64,000 nt of DNA from a virus (IMGVR_UViG_3300036939_000082:62001-126000); one strand, 5' to 3'; positions 49,231-57,672 are shown, counted from the stretch's first letter. Translations and numbers: made by a program. Notes: generated by a model not told the origin, from the letters alone.

Positions 49231-50043
49231 ATGAATCCCAAAACAATGACCAAAAACCATATAGTCTCTTTCTCAAGTGGCAAGGCTTCTTGGCTTGCTG
49301 CCAAGATAGTTGCTGAAAAATTTGGCACCAACAATCTGTGGTTAGTATTTGCCGATACGACAATTGAAGACGAGGATAATTACAGATTCCTTGAAGAAGC
49401 AGCCACGAACGTCGGCGGTCAGTTAATCCGTCTTAAGGACGGTCGAAATCCCTGGGACATTTTTAATGAAAAGCGGTTCATTAACCATCAGCAATCTAAT
49501 TGCTCGATCGAGCTTAAGGTCAAACCTTGCGAAGCGTGGATCAACGCCAATTTTTTACCAGAAGACACGGTTTTATACTTTGGAATTGGTTTTGAGGAGT
49601 TGCATCGAATGAAGGTGATCGCCAAAAACTGGCATCCATTCCAAGTAGAAACTCCACTCTGCTGGGGAGATCGCTGGGCAGACCAACAAGAAATTAATCG
49701 CCAGCTACGACTAAACAATCTCAAACAGCCGAGACTTTATGACATGGGTTTTGCCCATGCTAATTGTGGTGGCTTTTGTACAAAAGCAGGTTTAAAACAC
49801 TACCGCAACCTCTTGAAACATTTACCAGAGGTTTACGCGCACCACGAACAAAAAGAGCAAGAGTTTTTAAAACTGATCGACAATGATTCAATCGGTCTTT
49901 TGCGACGCACAAAAAACGGAATTACCAAGGGTCTTACCCTTAAAGCGTTTAGGGAGGAAATAGAAGCAGCACCCGTCCAACTTTCTTTTGACTTTGAAGA
50001 ACTTGGTGGGTGTGGTTGCTTTATTGACACCCCTAAGTCATAG
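49231..50043 (+). CDS. PP-loop ATPase of the PAPS-reductase-like family
   Basis: A 270-residue protein. The N-terminus has IVSFSSGKASWLAAKIV, where SSGKAS takes the place of the SGGKDS PP-loop; a motif Asp is changed to Ala. LVFADTTIEDEDNYRFLEE and HANCGGFCTKAG (Cys-rich) are also typical of phage PAPS-reductase-like proteins and of DndC-like enzymes. They activate a substrate with ATP, for sulfur or nucleotide modification. Ala in place of Asp may lower or change activity. Ends with a Cys-rich tail (GGCGC). The substrate is unknown. Confidence 0.7.
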   Translation: MNPKTMTKNHIVSFSSGKASWLAAKIVAEKFGTNNLWLVFADTTIEDEDNYRFLEEAATNVGGQLIRLKDGRNPWDIFNEKRFINHQQSNCSIELKVKPCEAWINANFLPEDTVLYFGIGFEELHRMKVIAKNWHPFQVETPLCWGDRWADQQEINRQLRLNNLKQPRLYDMGFAHANCGGFCTKAGLKHYRNLLKHLPEVYAHHEQKEQEFLKLIDNDSIGLLRRTKNGITKGLTLKAFREEIEAAPVQLSFDFEELGGCGCFIDTPKS

Positions 50044-50049
50044 CACTAT

Positions 50050-50084
50050 ACAGCCCTTGATCATTTACTGATCGAGGGCTTTTT
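50050..50084 (+). terminator. Terminator of the PP-loop gene
   Basis: AGCCCTTGATC pairs with GATCGAGGGCT, followed by eight T residues. Confidence 0.8.
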
Positions 50085-50149
50085 TTTGACAAATTTTAAA
50101 TCAAATGTTGCGGGTGATTGTGTATAATTTAAAAAAACCAATAAAATAA

Positions 50150-50683
50150 ATGAGAAAAGTCGTTATACTGCGATCCGCAGAAGATGCTAAAAAAATAGCA
50201 TCACACCTTTACAATGTCGATCGCGCCAACAATCATCTGATATTCTCTGACTTCGATCCGAGTGCTTTTAAATGTGTTGTTGCATTAGAAGGTTTAAATG
50301 AAAAATCGTATGAATATTTTGTTGGAACCATTTTACTAGAGGTAAAACTTTCTAATAAGTTATACTCGCTGAAACTTCCTGTCAAACGTAGAGTTAGCGG
50401 TAACGTAGATTCTTCGGGTTATGACGATTTTACGTTATTTTTAACCCCTGAAGTGTTGTCTATGGCTGAAATAGTGCAAAATTTTCCAAATTGTTTTCGT
50501 TGGCAAATAGGTGCTTCAGTTCTCGATGTTGATCATACGCCATTTATAGATATTGACTACGTGGCATTTTTAATAAGGTGGAATGATGATATCTGCAATT
50601 ATCATTTATTTATTAGCGACAAAAAGAAATCTGGACTTTTTTCACTTTTTGGCGTACAACAATTTACTTTTGAAGATGTTTGA
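50150..50683 (+). CDS. KFD-family protein, single copy
   Basis: A 177-residue protein homologous to 32134, 32847 and 36849: VVILRSAEDAKKIASHLYNV, NNHLIFSDFDPSAFKCVVALEGLNEKSYEYF (quoted in pieces). The C-terminus has a distinctive CNYHLFISDKKKSGLFSLFGV. It has its own -10 (TATAAT at 50123-50128) and a leader with no Shine-Dalgarno sequence. It shows that the family exists apart from the ATPase. Function unknown. Confidence 0.65.
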   Translation: MRKVVILRSAEDAKKIASHLYNVDRANNHLIFSDFDPSAFKCVVALEGLNEKSYEYFVGTILLEVKLSNKLYSLKLPVKRRVSGNVDSSGYDDFTLFLTPEVLSMAEIVQNFPNCFRWQIGASVLDVDHTPFIDIDYVAFLIRWNDDICNYHLFISDKKKSGLFSLFGVQQFTFEDV

Positions 50684-50786
50684 TATTTTTGATAGAAATA
50701 AGGCGGGTGATCTAGTGGGCGATCGTCCGCTAATTTACTTTGTAAAAAGCTGAAAAATAGCAAGGCACTATTATTAACTCATTACG

Positions 50787-51341
50787 CTAAAAATTGTATA
50801 CATTATTGTCGTATTTTTTGAGTGCGTCGTAAGCCTGTTTTACCCATCGAGCATCAGCTAGTGCATTGTGAGCGTCTTCTGGTTTTGGCGGCAAATCTTT
50901 TCGTTTTAACCCTAGTTGATTCATCCATTGGATAACGTCATTGCAATACTGCGGATAACCCTCGGGAAGATCGATCATGCAACCAAATATCCAACAAAAT
51001 ACTACCCAATCATAACTAGCCCAACCTGCCCAAAATTCAATTTCATTTTCATCGGGAACAATAAAATCCAAAAGCTCTTTTTTTATTTTTTCTCGCGATT
51101 TCCAGGCTTTTGATTCATACCGCTGTCGAAGTGACACTTCCGTAGACTTGAACGAGCCTGGACGCGGTGGTAATTTATTCAATACATTTTCCACAACCCA
51201 CTCAGAGGCTGTACTTGCATCAAATTCTTCGCTGATTGCGTAATATTCACGTCCATCTTCTGCTACAATCCCAATCGAGATTAAGTCAATCGTTTTCTTT
51301 TTGCTTGATTCAATAAACTCGGTATCTAGGTGATATTCCAT
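50787..51341 (-). CDS. DEDDh 3'-5' exoribonuclease (Rv2179c-like)
   Basis: A 184-residue protein with HLDTEFIE at the start (Asp-x-Glu of Exo I), FWAGWASYDWVVFC and a final HNALADARWVKQAY (His...Asp of Exo III), matching the DEDDh exonuclease fold of the Rv2179c-type (PF16473). These degrade RNA from the 3' end. The gene stands alone and may remodel mRNA during infection. No terminator with a clear T-run was found after it. Confidence 0.8.
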   Translation of the reverse strand: MEYHLDTEFIESSKKKTIDLISIGIVAEDGREYYAISEEFDASTASEWVVENVLNKLPPRPGSFKSTEVSLRQRYESKAWKSREKIKKELLDFIVPDENEIEFWAGWASYDWVVFCWIFGCMIDLPEGYPQYCNDVIQWMNQLGLKRKDLPPKPEDAHNALADARWVKQAYDALKKYDNNVYNF

Positions 51342-51603
51342 TTTGTGAATAAATTAGATTTAGAACTATTTTACTTCAAACTGGATGTTCGTCGCCAACA
51401 ATGGGATTTAACTTAGTTACAAATTTAGGCACAATCCAGCAGGATTAGCTCAACTACCCCCATTAGACTCGCGCATGGGGCAGAACCGATCGCCGAAGAT
51501 CTGGAAAAGCCAAGGATTTGGTTGGGGTGCAGGCGGGATAAAGGAGGTAACGGGTTGCGGGCGATCGTCCAAGGTTTTGTTAAAATCAAGCAAGCGGTAG
51601 ACT

Positions 51604-51957
51604 GTGGCATTGCCAACACTGGGTTTTGACAGCAGCTCTCGATCGCTCGATTGGCTCGATATGTTTTGCGCGATCGACGGTATCACTATTAATTATTTAG
51701 TGTTGAGTAAAAATATGCCATATAATCGCGCTCGTGAAATACTGAAAAACCCTAATGCTAGCGCCGCAAACTTACTTAAAGCTTACGCCAACATGAACAT
51801 GGAATTTGGGCGCTATACAGCAAATCCAAGATCGCAGAAAGTTAATGATGAAGGGGAAGAGGAAGGGGAGCTTGAAGCCGATCTGGATTTTCGGTACATG
51901 GTCGTTATTCAGGCACTAGAATTGCGAATTCACCAAAAATTCAGAAGGGGCGCTTAA
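51604..51957 (+). CDS. Hypothetical protein
   Basis: A 117-residue frame from a GTG at 51604. An ATG at 51661 (MFCAIDGITINYLVL) would give 98 residues and may be the true start since the sequence before is HIP1-rich. The body has NASAANLLKAYANMNMEFGRYTANPRS and a C-terminal region with many acidic residues. It resembles small helix-turn-helix-like or terminase-like proteins in feel only. The 51342-51603 stretch upstream holds no other gene I can support. Confidence 0.45.
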   Translation: MALPTLGFDSSSRSLDWLDMFCAIDGITINYLVLSKNMPYNRAREILKNPNASAANLLKAYANMNMEFGRYTANPRSQKVNDEGEEEGELEADLDFRYMVVIQALELRIHQKFRRGA

Positions 51958-51991
51958 CACTCTGATCGCCCCGCCCGTACCACCTCCACAA

Positions 51992-52033
51992 CAAAAAAGC
52001 GCTAACATCACAAGGATTTCAGCGCTTTTACAG
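51992..52033 (+). terminator. Terminator after the 51604 gene
   Basis: AAAAGCGCT pairs with AGCGCTTTT around a 17-base loop. A second AGGCTA/TAGCCT hairpin lies at 52056-52084. Confidence 0.65.
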
Positions 52034-52111
52034 TCTTAACATGGGTGTTGGCGAGGAGGCTAACCTTCCCGAGTATAGCCTCACTATTTAGAGTTTAGCA
52101 CGATCGCCCAC

Positions 52112-52318
52112 TTAGAATGTTGCATCTTTTCCATATTTTTGCTTAAACCAATTTTTGAATTCTTGTATATTGGCATCAAAAGGATACGCCTGCTGATCGA
52201 CAGGAAGCGCTAGCCATTCCAATCTACTTCTTTCTCTATTTAGCTCGCACAGCGGTGGTGGGGTTTTTCTGCGGGCTTCGCAACTTTCTTCAGACTCGAC
52301 ATCATCAAATTCTGGCAT
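52112..52318 (-). CDS. Hypothetical small acidic protein
   Basis: A 68-residue protein with an acidic N-terminus and a helical C-terminus ending in FKNWFKQKYGKDATF. It lies 68 bases from the next minus-strand gene. It may be a regulator or inhibitor, but there is no family match. Its frame shows typical codon use for this region. Confidence 0.5.
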   Translation of the reverse strand: MPEFDDVESEESCEARRKTPPPLCELNRERSRLEWLALPVDQQAYPFDANIQEFKNWFKQKYGKDATF

Positions 52319-52386
52319 TATTTTTGCAAATAGGTTGAAATTGTGTAATTGTTATACATATTAGCACGGGCGCTCAAGAACTATAA

Positions 52387-53130
52387 TTAACTGTTTTCAG
52401 CTAACCAGCAATCAAAACTATCCCACATCCACCGATCGTATTCCATTCCCAAACTTCGGGTTTTGATCGCCAGCCTTACCTCATTTTTTATGGCAGCGCG
52501 ATCGACTGCACTTAAAAGATGCCAATTCTCTTTTGTGGTATCAATTATCAAGCTTGACTTAGAGGTTATTCTTTCAAAGCAGTATCGGATTGCAAAAATC
52601 GTTAATTCACCAAGATACGTATTTTTTGCAATTGCTATATCTAATTGTTGTGAATCACAGGTTAATTGATAAAAATCATGCCAAATCGATGGAAATCCTA
52701 TTACTCCTTCGCGCTCAATCGCTTCTTTTAAATCTTTTACTATTAGTTGTCGTTCCTTAGCTGAAATCAATTCCCAATAATATTTAATACCATCAATACA
52801 GCGATTGTTGCTTTCTGTCTGGGCGATCGGTCTTGCTGCATAGCGAAGAGCGCATATCGCAATAATACCGATTTTTGCTGGCTCTTTAGATTGAAGCTCC
52901 GATATCAACTGGTTCTCTACAAGCAAAACAATATTTGGTTCGACAGGCGGATTCAGTGTTGGAGCCTGAAAGGCATCGCCAAATATCCCCGAGAACTCCC
53001 ACAGAGATAAATCTAAAAAACCCTCTTTGTCTGTTGCCAGCTTAATATTTTTCTGTCTTAAATATTTTTTCCCAGTTTCGGTGATCTTAACTTTAACTCG
53101 ATCGTTTAGGTTTAAGTGGGTGATACTCAT
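52387..53130 (-). CDS. Hypothetical protein with an internal duplication
   Basis: A 247-residue protein. The two halves are related: (1) IGIIAICALRYAARPIAQTES, YYWELISAKERQLIVKDLKEAIE, FPSIWHDFYQL; (2) LTIFAIRYCFERITSKSSLI, NWHLLSAVDRAAIKNEVRLAI, MEYDRWMWDSFDCWL, all in pieces. Each resembles a short phage protein family (AxRYaxGRxTY...). A winged or helical N-terminal region precedes them (DRVKVKITETGKKYL). Function not known. Confidence 0.6.
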   Translation of the reverse strand: MSITHLNLNDRVKVKITETGKKYLRQKNIKLATDKEGFLDLSLWEFSGIFGDAFQAPTLNPPVEPNIVLLVENQLISELQSKEPAKIGIIAICALRYAARPIAQTESNNRCIDGIKYYWELISAKERQLIVKDLKEAIEREGVIGFPSIWHDFYQLTCDSQQLDIAIAKNTYLGELTIFAIRYCFERITSKSSLIIDTTKENWHLLSAVDRAAIKNEVRLAIKTRSLGMEYDRWMWDSFDCWLAENS

Positions 53131-53256
53131 TTTATTTGCTTTGATTTGCGTTTACTTGTGATATAATACCATATTACGTCGATCGCCCGAAAATTAATCT
53201 TTTAACTCGGGAGCGAACCGCATCTGTAGCCTTTAGATAGGAAGTATTTAAACCGT

Positions 53257-53538
53257 ATGCCAGAAGATAATACTGAATTTTCGCGAAAGCTTGAAGAGTT
53301 ATTTTCCTACCACCCGCCTAAAAACGAAGCTGAACAACAGCTTCATGCGGTAATTAATGAAGCTTCGATCGCCTACGCAAAAGCGTTAGCTGGCGTTATA
53401 AAAAATCCCGCAGAATTGACAACTGTTTTGCGGAAAGTCCAAGAAGCTAGAAATTTAGCCAACTTCGCTGTATCTTGCGAACGTGTGGGGATTTCTTACC
53501 GCGATTTGTTTTCGCCAACCACATCGAACCCACAATAA
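53257..53538 (+). CDS. Hypothetical helical protein
   Basis: A 93-residue protein, mostly helical with a GGAAG Shine-Dalgarno-like sequence before the ATG. Segments EAEQQLHAVINEASIAYAKALAGVIKNP are amphipathic (quoted in part). It lies 8 bases before the 53547 gene, so the two probably form an operon. The HIP1-rich stretch before 53257 is non-coding. Confidence 0.55.
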   Translation: MPEDNTEFSRKLEELFSYHPPKNEAEQQLHAVINEASIAYAKALAGVIKNPAELTTVLRKVQEARNLANFAVSCERVGISYRDLFSPTTSNPQ

Positions 53539-53546
53539 GTATCGAA

Positions 53547-53864
53547 ATGTCTGATTTTCCAGTAGAAAAACAAGTTTTAACACATCATGTTGAGAATCCC
53601 TGCTCAGTTAACCGTGAATATCTGGAAAAACTGTTAAATGATTCAGTCAAAGAAGTACATATCTTTCACGGAAAACAAATGGTAGTTTCTTACTATTTGC
53701 CGTGTGGTTTTACTGTTACAGGGGAATCAAATATCATCGACCCTGAAAAATTCAACTTTGATATTGGCGAAAAACTGTGCTACGAAGTTGCAATTAAACA
53801 GCTTTGGCAATTGGAGACTTATCGAATGCAGTGCAATATGTATTCTGAGGCTGGCGTAGAATAG
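53547..53864 (+). CDS. Hypothetical protein (Phage_Gp49-like in pattern)
   Basis: A 105-residue protein from ATG 53547; a longer frame from 53475 overlaps the previous gene. It carries HIFHGKQMVVSYYLPCGFTVTGESNIIDPEKFNFDIGEKLCYE (in pieces), which resembles small N4 gp49/phage Gp49-like proteins (GFxVxGxSacvdpxnFdxxiGxkiAxxxA). The conserved family Asn-Phe-Asp-x-x-x-Gly is present. Function of the family is unknown. A long terminator follows. Confidence 0.65.
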   Translation: MSDFPVEKQVLTHHVENPCSVNREYLEKLLNDSVKEVHIFHGKQMVVSYYLPCGFTVTGESNIIDPEKFNFDIGEKLCYEVAIKQLWQLETYRMQCNMYSEAGVE

Positions 53865-53872
53865 ATTATTGA

Positions 53873-53920
53873 GAAAGGAGAGGGGGCGATCATTTTAAAC
53901 GATCGCCCCCTCTCCTTTAG
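53873..53920. terminator. Bidirectional terminator
   Basis: AAAGGAGAGGGGGCGATC pairs perfectly over 18 bases with GATCGCCCCCTCTCCTTT. Lies between convergent genes. Same HIP1-containing style as 11314-11361. Confidence 0.85.
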
Positions 53921-53943
53921 CTATTAGCTAGCCTATCTTGCTG

Positions 53944-54516
53944 TTACTTGTTTTCGTCCGGTGGTAGAGCATTTTGACTTGCTTTTTCGCCCAAACGACG
54001 AGCTACGTCAATTGCTCGTCGAAACCCTGACCGTCGCTTAATTTCTTCAGGTTCCACCTTGATGCCCGCCATTTCCAGTCTTTCCCATTCTCGTGACTTC
54101 ATGTAGGCAATTTCCTGTTGCGTGGGCATAACAATTGGTTCTTTTATTGGAGCGCTTGATCGAGAATTTACCTGCTTAGCAATCCGTTCGCATTCCAAAA
54201 AGTAACCTCGAATCAACTTACCTTGAGGTGTTCGAGCTATCATTCCAAACTCTTTTAGGCAATTGGCTGTCAAAAAGTATAAATGGCTAGAACGCCCACC
54301 AGAAGCCTTTTTAACCTGTTGGTTATTTTGATCCTGACTGCTGAGGTTGTTTGACATAAAGACGTAATCTACGCCTTCATCGAAATAAGACTCAAGTGTG
54401 TTTAACGCTTTTTGTTTTGTCGAATATCCTAGCCAGACCCATGCTTGTGAAAAATCCACGGGAAATTGTTCAGGAGAATCCAGCAAACTTTGTGCGAGTT
54501 CTATGTTAAAATCCAT
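53944..54516 (-). CDS. AntA/AntB-like antirepressor
   Basis: A 190-residue protein. The N-terminal part (FPVDFSQAWVWLGYSTKQKALNTL, GVDYVFM, HLYFLTANCLKEFGMIARTPQGKLIRGYFLECERIAKQ, in pieces) matches the AntA antirepressor domain. The C-terminal part has EIAYMKSREWERLEMAG and a basic helical end. These proteins block phage or prophage repressors. It stands alone on the minus strand. An upstream GGTT...AACC hairpin may be regulatory. Confidence 0.8.
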   Translation of the reverse strand: MDFNIELAQSLLDSPEQFPVDFSQAWVWLGYSTKQKALNTLESYFDEGVDYVFMSNNLSSQDQNNQQVKKASGGRSSHLYFLTANCLKEFGMIARTPQGKLIRGYFLECERIAKQVNSRSSAPIKEPIVMPTQQEIAYMKSREWERLEMAGIKVEPEEIKRRSGFRRAIDVARRLGEKASQNALPPDENK

Positions 54517-54909
54517 GAAGCTGACCTGTGATAGAGGTTAGTGTTCCTAGGGTTTCGGTGTTAGCTGCACCAGCCCGTGAGGAACATTTTTATTATATCT
54601 TGGCAAGCTCGGTAATTACCAATCGTCTCGTTTCAAAAAAATGGCAGTCGAACGAACCACGCATGATTTGACCGACCGATCGCCAGCTACAGTTATGCGA
54701 TCGCGTTAGGCGGAACGAGCCGAAACAGAGGGTCGCCCGATGACCAGCGAAAAAATTGCAGAAAAGTCGGGATTTGGCGAAGATTGACGGGTGTTGCGGG
54801 TGATCGGGCAAAACCGATTGAATTAATTAATCTAATTTAAAGCACAAAAAAAGCCTTTGGAAGTGTTAATTCCAAAAGCTTTTTACATCGATCTAGTGAA
54901 TAATTTGCA
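54517..54909. other. Gene-poor interval
   Basis: No convincing gene is present. Chance frames here use HIP1-rich sequence. It holds the AntA upstream region and one bidirectional terminator (54846-54884, AAAAAGC...TTGGAA / TTCCAA...GCTTTTT). Nothing else of note is visible. Confidence 0.6.
54846..54884. terminator. Bidirectional terminator
   Basis: AAAAAGCCTTTGGAA pairs with TTCCAAAAGCTTTTT with one mismatch, and can end the leftward ParB-fold gene. Confidence 0.65.
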
Positions 54910-55266
54910 TCAACCCAGTGAATAAGTAGTTGCGTTACTGATGCAATTCAATTGGTGTAGAAGAATCTCCCAATTTGGATCGTCATAACGGATGACTATT
55001 GCGGGAACAGATTCACCGCGTAGTGGATCGAGTTTGTATGCTCTTAATGCTGCATAGCACTGAAAGTGACCCGACAGAATCTGGTAAGAAGGATTTATTT
55101 CGTCTCCCTTCCTTAGCAAGACTGGAGGAGTCACGAACCCGCCTATCTCTAAACTCTTTTGCGCTGCGTAGTTTAAATTATCTTCAGAAAATTTTAATTC
55201 AGAGTGATCGGCGGGATCAAAGTGAATTTTTTTAACTGCAACAATCGTCAAGAGTAATTTGTGCAT
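54910..55266 (-). CDS. ParB/sulfiredoxin-fold protein
   Basis: A 118-residue protein from the ATG at 55266; the longer frame from 55347 would cross the promoter. NPSYQILSGHFQCYAALRAYKL matches the ParB/Srx motif (GxHRxxAa, here SGHFQCYAAL). Residues KIHFDPADHSELKF precede. In phages such small domains can be DNA-binding or nucleases; the key GxxR Arg is replaced by Gln here. Own promoter, with a TATAAT on the minus strand and a leader with ACAAAAACAATG. Confidence 0.6.
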   Translation of the reverse strand: MHKLLLTIVAVKKIHFDPADHSELKFSEDNLNYAAQKSLEIGGFVTPPVLLRKGDEINPSYQILSGHFQCYAALRAYKLDPLRGESVPAIVIRYDDPNWEILLHQLNCISNATTYSLG

Positions 55267-55355
55267 AATTTGCGTGTTACATTGTTTTTGTTCTACAACA
55301 ATTATATCACACAATTCACTAGAAAAACTCGTATTGTTCCCAATCAAAATTTGTT

Positions 55356-55616
55356 CTATGTTTTATTCGATCTTCTTAATATTTCTTTTTTGACTTCAAT
55401 TCCTATAGTATCCACGCGATTAGACCTTCTATAAGTGTCTATCGTTTCATCATCCATTTCATCGACCCATAATGTAATTAAACTTTTGTGGAATTCAGTA
55501 GGTTGTTTTTTGTAACACAAACCTGAAAAGTCTTCTTGATTAACTACAGACTTGAATGTTTCGCAGAAAAACGCTGTCTTTAAAAGAAAACTTAAGAAAT
55601 GCTTGTTAATGCTCAT
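55356..55616 (-). CDS. Hypothetical protein
   Basis: An 86-residue protein with a mixed helical content (FLLKTAFFCETFKSVVNQ and HKSLITLWVDEMDDETIDTYRRSN). No family is recognised. It is followed by the ParB-fold gene. A small independent cassette is likely. No Shine-Dalgarno sequence is evident; the leader is AAACACAAAACAAAAATT. Confidence 0.55.
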   Translation of the reverse strand: MSINKHFLSFLLKTAFFCETFKSVVNQEDFSGLCYKKQPTEFHKSLITLWVDEMDDETIDTYRRSNRVDTIGIEVKKEILRRSNKT

Positions 55617-55664
55617 AATTTTTGTTTTGTGTTTTTGACTTCAATTAATCATAACATACAAACA

Positions 55665-55787
55665 CTAGAAAAGTTCGTACTGTGCGCGATCGCTGATAAA
55701 TTCAATTAAAGTTTCAACTGAACCTACTACCTTTAGCTCTGTTATATCATCCGTCGATAATTCCATTTTCTTTGTCAAAATATTCAT
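55665..55787 (-). CDS. 40-residue hypothetical protein
   Basis: An ATG at 55787 opens a 40-codon frame (MNILTKKMELSTDDITELKV, then VGSVETLIEFISDRAQYELF). It overlaps the end of the 55747-55878 frame. A YELF/AQYELF end suggests an amphipathic helix. Short and with no decisive evidence, but codon use and coupling with the upstream frame make it plausible. Confidence 0.4.
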   Translation of the reverse strand: MNILTKKMELSTDDITELKVVGSVETLIEFISDRAQYELF

Positions 55788-55878
55788 TTTCGTCGCTAAA
55801 CTTTCCGATCGCGCATTCTCCACTATCTAATACAAAGATCGAGTAACCTGCTTTTAGTAATCTCAACAAAGCTTCCAT
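55747..55878 (-). CDS. 43-residue hypothetical protein
   Basis: An ATG at 55878 with a good AGGAAGG Shine-Dalgarno sequence opens a 43-codon frame (MEALLRLLKAGYSIFVLDSG, then ECAIGKFSDENEYFDKENGI). It is 21 bases after the ThyA-like gene on the same strand, so probably in the same unit. No family. Confidence 0.5.
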   Translation of the reverse strand: MEALLRLLKAGYSIFVLDSGECAIGKFSDENEYFDKENGIIDG

Positions 55879-55899
55879 CCTATCCTTCCTTTTGTCCAT

Positions 55900-57420
55900 T
55901 TATTCTTGGAAATATAATGGCGCTCCGTCCATCGCAGCCCGGGATGCTTTTTGTAGTTCAATTCCTAGGTATAAACAATGGGACGCTAGTATTCCGGGAC
56001 AAGCTTTCAGGATTTGAAAACCCAATTCCTGTGGGTCTTTTCCAGCAAAAAACTGAAGGGGTTCGTCGCCCGGGCTGGGTGAAATGTGTTCGACTTCAAT
56101 TGACTGGTTTTCGTCATTTACTGATATCAAAAAACTCCCAACAGGATCTGCAAACGATCGCGCTTCTTTTTTTGCAAGGCGATCGTACTGTTCGGCTATC
56201 AATTTATCTGCGTAGTCCCAACAGTCATCGTAAATATGAGCGCTTTGACTGATGGTGATTAGTGGTCCCATTTTTAAGTCGTAGCACGATCGCCCAGCAA
56301 TTTCATCTCGAATGTGCTGCTGCAAAGCCCGCAGTCCCATAGCATTAGCGGGCCACCCACTAAACATATCGTTGCTGCGGAAAATCGCTGTCATCGACAT
56401 TTCCTCATTGACGACTCGCACCCAAATTTGATTCAAGCAGGGACTGCCACCTAAATCGTGATCGGTCACATCCCACAGCGACATGACTGCACTAGCGGCG
56501 TCAATCTCTTCTATTAACTTTTTAATGACTTGTTCGATTTGGTCGCGTCCGCCAAACCAAGAACGGAGGCGCTGCCCGTAAGTGTATTTAACACCTTCGA
56601 CATAGGGCGCATCTTCTAAAATTTGCGATTTATATTTTTCGAGAAAAGCGCGATCGCACGACAGGTAGTTTGGTTCAGGAAAATAGAATTCTTCGGGTTC
56701 GTCAGTAACGATTGCCATCAAGTCTATTAGCTCTTGCCAGTGACCGCCATAACCTGTCGGTCGAACGGTTCCCGTGGTTTTAATGCGGTGGATGATTTTT
56801 ACCCAAGTTTCCGCGATCGTCTTGCCTTCAATCCGATGCCCGTACCGATCGCCCGGAAGAGCTTTTGGTACTTCTTGTTCTGGAACCGGATAACTCTTGG
56901 GTGCGCCCCAAGGTACAGTGTTTTTTGGCGCACTCCACGCCTCGTTAATGCAATCTTTAATTTTGCTGACAACAACCCACGATAGAGAATCTCGGAGCAG
57001 GTTTAAATCGGATTCAGGAATTTCAGCATCTATGTAACCCTTGCCTTGGAAACATAAACTGTTGCTATCTTTATTTTCTTTCCAGTCACAATTAATCACC
57101 CACGCTTCTTGTCCTAGATCGGTAACTCCGCGATCGCATCCATAGTGCAAGAACCACAGCAAAACTTCGATCGCCCCACTATTTCGATCTGCCTCGGTCG
57201 CGTTCAACAATACCAAATGCCTGATTTGCGGATTTGCCAACAAGTTTCTTACCAAGAAGCTAATACCGCGAGTGGGGGAATACAGTTGCCCGATCGCCCC
57301 GTAGTCTTGTAGACTTAATTTTTCTTTAATGACCTTGGCTGGCGTCCACCCGGTAATTACCGCAACATTTCCACTACCGCAACTGATTTGGTTTTGTTTG
57401 GCGATCGGATTGTATTTCAT
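55900..57420 (-). CDS. ThyA-like enzyme with N-terminal DUF4346 domain
   Basis: A 506-residue protein. Residues 1-150 resemble DUF4346 (GWTPAKVIKEKLSLQDYGAIGQLYSPTRGISFLVRNLLANP and IRHLVLLNATEADRNSG, in pieces). Residues of about 185-420 match thymidylate synthase: YGHRI, YGQRLRSW, GGSPCLNQIWVRV with the likely catalytic Cys, and FRSNDMFSGWPANAMGL. Such fusions occur in archaea and cyanobacteria. It may make dTMP or a modified pyrimidine for phage DNA. It is in an operon with 57436 and the 794-residue protein. Confidence 0.8.
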   Translation of the reverse strand: MKYNPIAKQNQISCGSGNVAVITGWTPAKVIKEKLSLQDYGAIGQLYSPTRGISFLVRNLLANPQIRHLVLLNATEADRNSGAIEVLLWFLHYGCDRGVTDLGQEAWVINCDWKENKDSNSLCFQGKGYIDAEIPESDLNLLRDSLSWVVVSKIKDCINEAWSAPKNTVPWGAPKSYPVPEQEVPKALPGDRYGHRIEGKTIAETWVKIIHRIKTTGTVRPTGYGGHWQELIDLMAIVTDEPEEFYFPEPNYLSCDRAFLEKYKSQILEDAPYVEGVKYTYGQRLRSWFGGRDQIEQVIKKLIEEIDAASAVMSLWDVTDHDLGGSPCLNQIWVRVVNEEMSMTAIFRSNDMFSGWPANAMGLRALQQHIRDEIAGRSCYDLKMGPLITISQSAHIYDDCWDYADKLIAEQYDRLAKKEARSFADPVGSFLISVNDENQSIEVEHISPSPGDEPLQFFAGKDPQELGFQILKACPGILASHCLYLGIELQKASRAAMDGAPLYFQE

Positions 57421-57435
57421 TGTTTGTGCTTGTGT

Positions 57436-57672
57436 TTAGTTTAAATTGTTGGTTGCATAAAGCATTCCTCGTTCAACTCGAATCATCCCGTGTACTTGCC
57501 AAAACTCAACAGCATTTTTGATTTTCCAATCTGGAGTATTTAACAATTGAGCAAGAATGATTTGATTTGGAGGGATTGGGGCGATCGACACAAGTTCCAA
57601 GACTTTTCTGTAGAGGTGTCGATCGCCCATCGCGACTGAATCCATTAAACGCAATGGTAGATCGCTTTTCAA
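57436..57672 (-). CDS. Small winged-helix-like protein
   Basis: A 78-residue protein read from a TTG at 57672, or from an ATG at 57645. IPPNQIILAQLLNTPDWKIKNAVEFWQVHGMIRVERGMLYAT follows a winged-helix pattern (in pieces). It lies between the ThyA-like gene and the coiled-coil protein gene with gaps of 15 and 2 bases. It may regulate this unit. Confidence 0.6.
   Translation of the reverse strand: MKSDLPLRLMDSVAMGDRHLYRKVLELVSIAPIPPNQIILAQLLNTPDWKIKNAVEFWQVHGMIRVERGMLYATNNLN

Noticed and set aside
51425-51619. Minus-strand frames before the 51604 gene
   Set aside because: Composition looks non-coding, and the frames overlap each other without a start signal.
54593-54811. Minus-strand 72-codon frame
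   Set aside because: It has odd composition, no Shine-Dalgarno sequence or promoter, and lies in HIP1-rich sequence.
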